Below, piece by piece: positions 62,387 to 64,000 of a DNA stretch of 64,000 nucleotides. Source of the DNA: Crotalaria pallida. Taxonomy: Eukaryota; Streptophyta; Magnoliopsida; Fabales; Fabaceae. The stretch spans positions 124,001 to 188,000 of the forward strand of contig CM075653.1 in the NCBI GenBank assembly GCA_037953625.1. Direction: 5' to 3'. The notes below the pieces were generated by a model. That model worked only from the letters and a program-made list of their open reading frames with translations. It made no database searches and had not been told where the DNA came from. Within the stretch, counting starts at the first letter, position 1. The number at the start of each line of letters is the position of its first letter. The translations under genes were made by a program, and so were the position numbers.

Positions 62387-64000
62387 ATGAGTTTTTTACA
62401 CATTAATGAAAAAATGATGAAAATTGCGTATTTAAGGCTTGGATGACTTGAGTTTTCCGGAAAAAAGTGGAAAAACATGAAAATTGTGGTCTTAGTGTTT
62501 GGATGCCTTGATTTTCTACCAATATTAAAAATGGGGATGATAAAATACAAGGTGCTTTGGTGAGATGAGTTTCTTTACATATAATAAAAAAAATCACTAA
62601 AAATGTCTATTTAAGGCTTGGATGACTAGAGTTATCCAGAAAAAGTTTAAAAACAAGAAAATTGTGGTCTTAACACTTGGATGCCTTGATTTTCTGCCAA
62701 TATTCAAAAATAGGAATGATAAAATTCAAGATGTTTCGATGAGATGAGTTTTTTATACATAATGAAAAAATCATGAAAATTGTGTATTGAAGGCTTGGAT
62801 GACATGATTTTTCCAGAAAAAAGTGGAATAACATGAAAATTGTGGTCTTCAGGCTTGGATGCCTTGAATTTCTGCCAATATTCCAAAATAGGGATGAAAA
62901 AATACAAGATGCTTCGTAGAGATGAGTTTTTTTTATACATAATGAAAAAATCTTGAAAATTGTGTATTTAAGGCTTGGATGACTTGAGTTTTCCAGAAAA
63001 TGTGGAAAAACATGAAAATTGTGGTCTTAAGGCTTGGATGCCTTGATTTTTTGCCAATATTCAAAAACATGGATGATAAAATACGAGGTGCTTTGGTGAG
63101 ATGAGTTTTTTTTACCCATAATAAAAAAAAATCACTAAAATTGTCTATTTAAGGCTTGGATGAATAGAATTTTTCAGAAAAAGGGTAAAAACAAGAAAAC
63201 TGTGGTCTTAACGCTTAGATGTCTTGATTTTCTGCCGATATTCAAAAATAGGGATGATAAAATACTAGATGCTTCGATGAGATGGATTTTTTACACAATG
63301 AAAAAATCATGGATTTGTGTTTTTAAGAATGAAATGACTTAAGTTTTCAAGAAAAAGTGGAAAAACGTGAAAATTGTGCTCTTAAGGCATGAATGCCTTG
63401 AATTTTATTCGATATACCAAAATAGGGATGATAAAATTCAAGATGCTTTGTAGGGATGAGTTTTTTACTTATAATGAAAAAATAATGAAAATAGTCAATT
63501 TAAGGTTGAATGACTTGAGTTTTCCAGAAAATTGTGTATTTAAGGCTTAGATGACTTGAGTTTTCCAGAAAAAGAGGAAAAACTTGAAAATTGTGGTCTT
63601 AAGGCTTGGATGCCTTGATTTTCTGTCAATATTCAAAAATAGGGATGATAAAATACAAGATGCTTCGATGAGTTGAGTTTTTTACACATAATGAAAAAAT
63701 CATGAAAATTTTGTATTTAAGACTTGGATGACATGAGTTTTCTAGAAAAAGTGAAAAAACGTGAAAATTGTGGTCTTAAGGCTTGGATGCCTTGATTTTC
63801 TACCAATATTGAAAAATAGGGATGATAATATACAAGATGCTGAGATGAGATGAGTTTTTTACACATAATGAAAAAATCATGAAGATTGTGTATATAAGGC
63901 TTGGATGACTTGAGTTTTCCAAAAAAAGTGGAAAAAGATGAAAATTGTGGCCTTAAGGTTTGGAAGCCTTGATTTTCTACCAAAATTAAAAAATAGGGAT
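62387..64000 (+). repeat. 177 bp satellite, array D (start)
   Basis: About nine monomers, matching 41292-42904 and continuing beyond the window. Confidence 0.95.

Larger units (their letters stand above)
48295..64000 (+). repeat. ~15.7 kb segmental duplication, second copy
   Basis: Near-identical repeat of 27200-42904, containing C2, cassette 3 and the start of array D. It continues past the window end. Confidence 0.9.

Noticed and set aside
48295..64000. The near-identical 15.7 kb repeat as a pure assembly artefact
   Set aside because: Several substitutions and homopolymer differences separate the copies, and the junction is a mosaic of two parental types; still worth a read-level check.

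Overview
The window is plant nuclear heterochromatin, probably from a eudicot; I cannot name the species. It has no ordinary host gene. About 47 kb is one AT-rich tandem satellite with a ~177 bp monomer, always in the same orientation. The rest is transposon sequence: one nearly complete Ty1/Copia retrotransposon and four copies (the first cut by the window edge) of a composite cassette. The cassette joins one end of a CACTA DNA transposon to a truncated second LTR retrotransposon (gag start, primer-binding site and one LTR; probably Ty3/Gypsy). The Copia polyprotein, the CACTA terminus and the two plant-type primer-binding sites are the basis for calling this a plant.

Layout. 1-998: cassette 0 (partial gag, PBS, 572 bp LTR). 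999-9787: satellite array A. 9793-18871: Copia element on the minus strand, with 1531 bp LTRs and AAAAC target-site duplications. 18872-24827: rest of array A. 24828-26585: cassette 1, with an internal deletion. 26586-38662: array B. 38663-41291: cassette 2. 41292-59757: array C. 59758-62386: cassette 3. 62387-64000: start of array D.

History read from the sequence. The satellite monomer is a diverged trimer of 59 bp subunits (3 x 59 = 177). A CACTA element and an LTR retrotransposon inserted into the satellite, were eroded, and were then amplified with it as a higher-order unit of 13.8 to 21.1 kb. Bases 27200-42904 recur almost unchanged at 48295-64000 (offset about 21,095 bp). The new junction lies within about 65 bp near 48254-48319, as expected for unequal crossover between misaligned arrays. 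The Copia element came last: its LTRs show a single difference by eye, and the matching positions in arrays B and C are empty.

The least expected signal is in the Copia element. The palindrome ACTCGAGT occurs in three clusters, two inside each LTR and one upstream of the polypurine tract. Its spacing alternates strictly between about 20-23 bp and about 28-33 bp, a period of 51-53 bp, in otherwise AT-rich DNA. This looks like a designed-by-selection protein-binding array rather than decayed repeats. The coding part of the Copia element is close to intact but carries one in-frame stop in the integrase zinc-finger region and a frame break between gag and protease.
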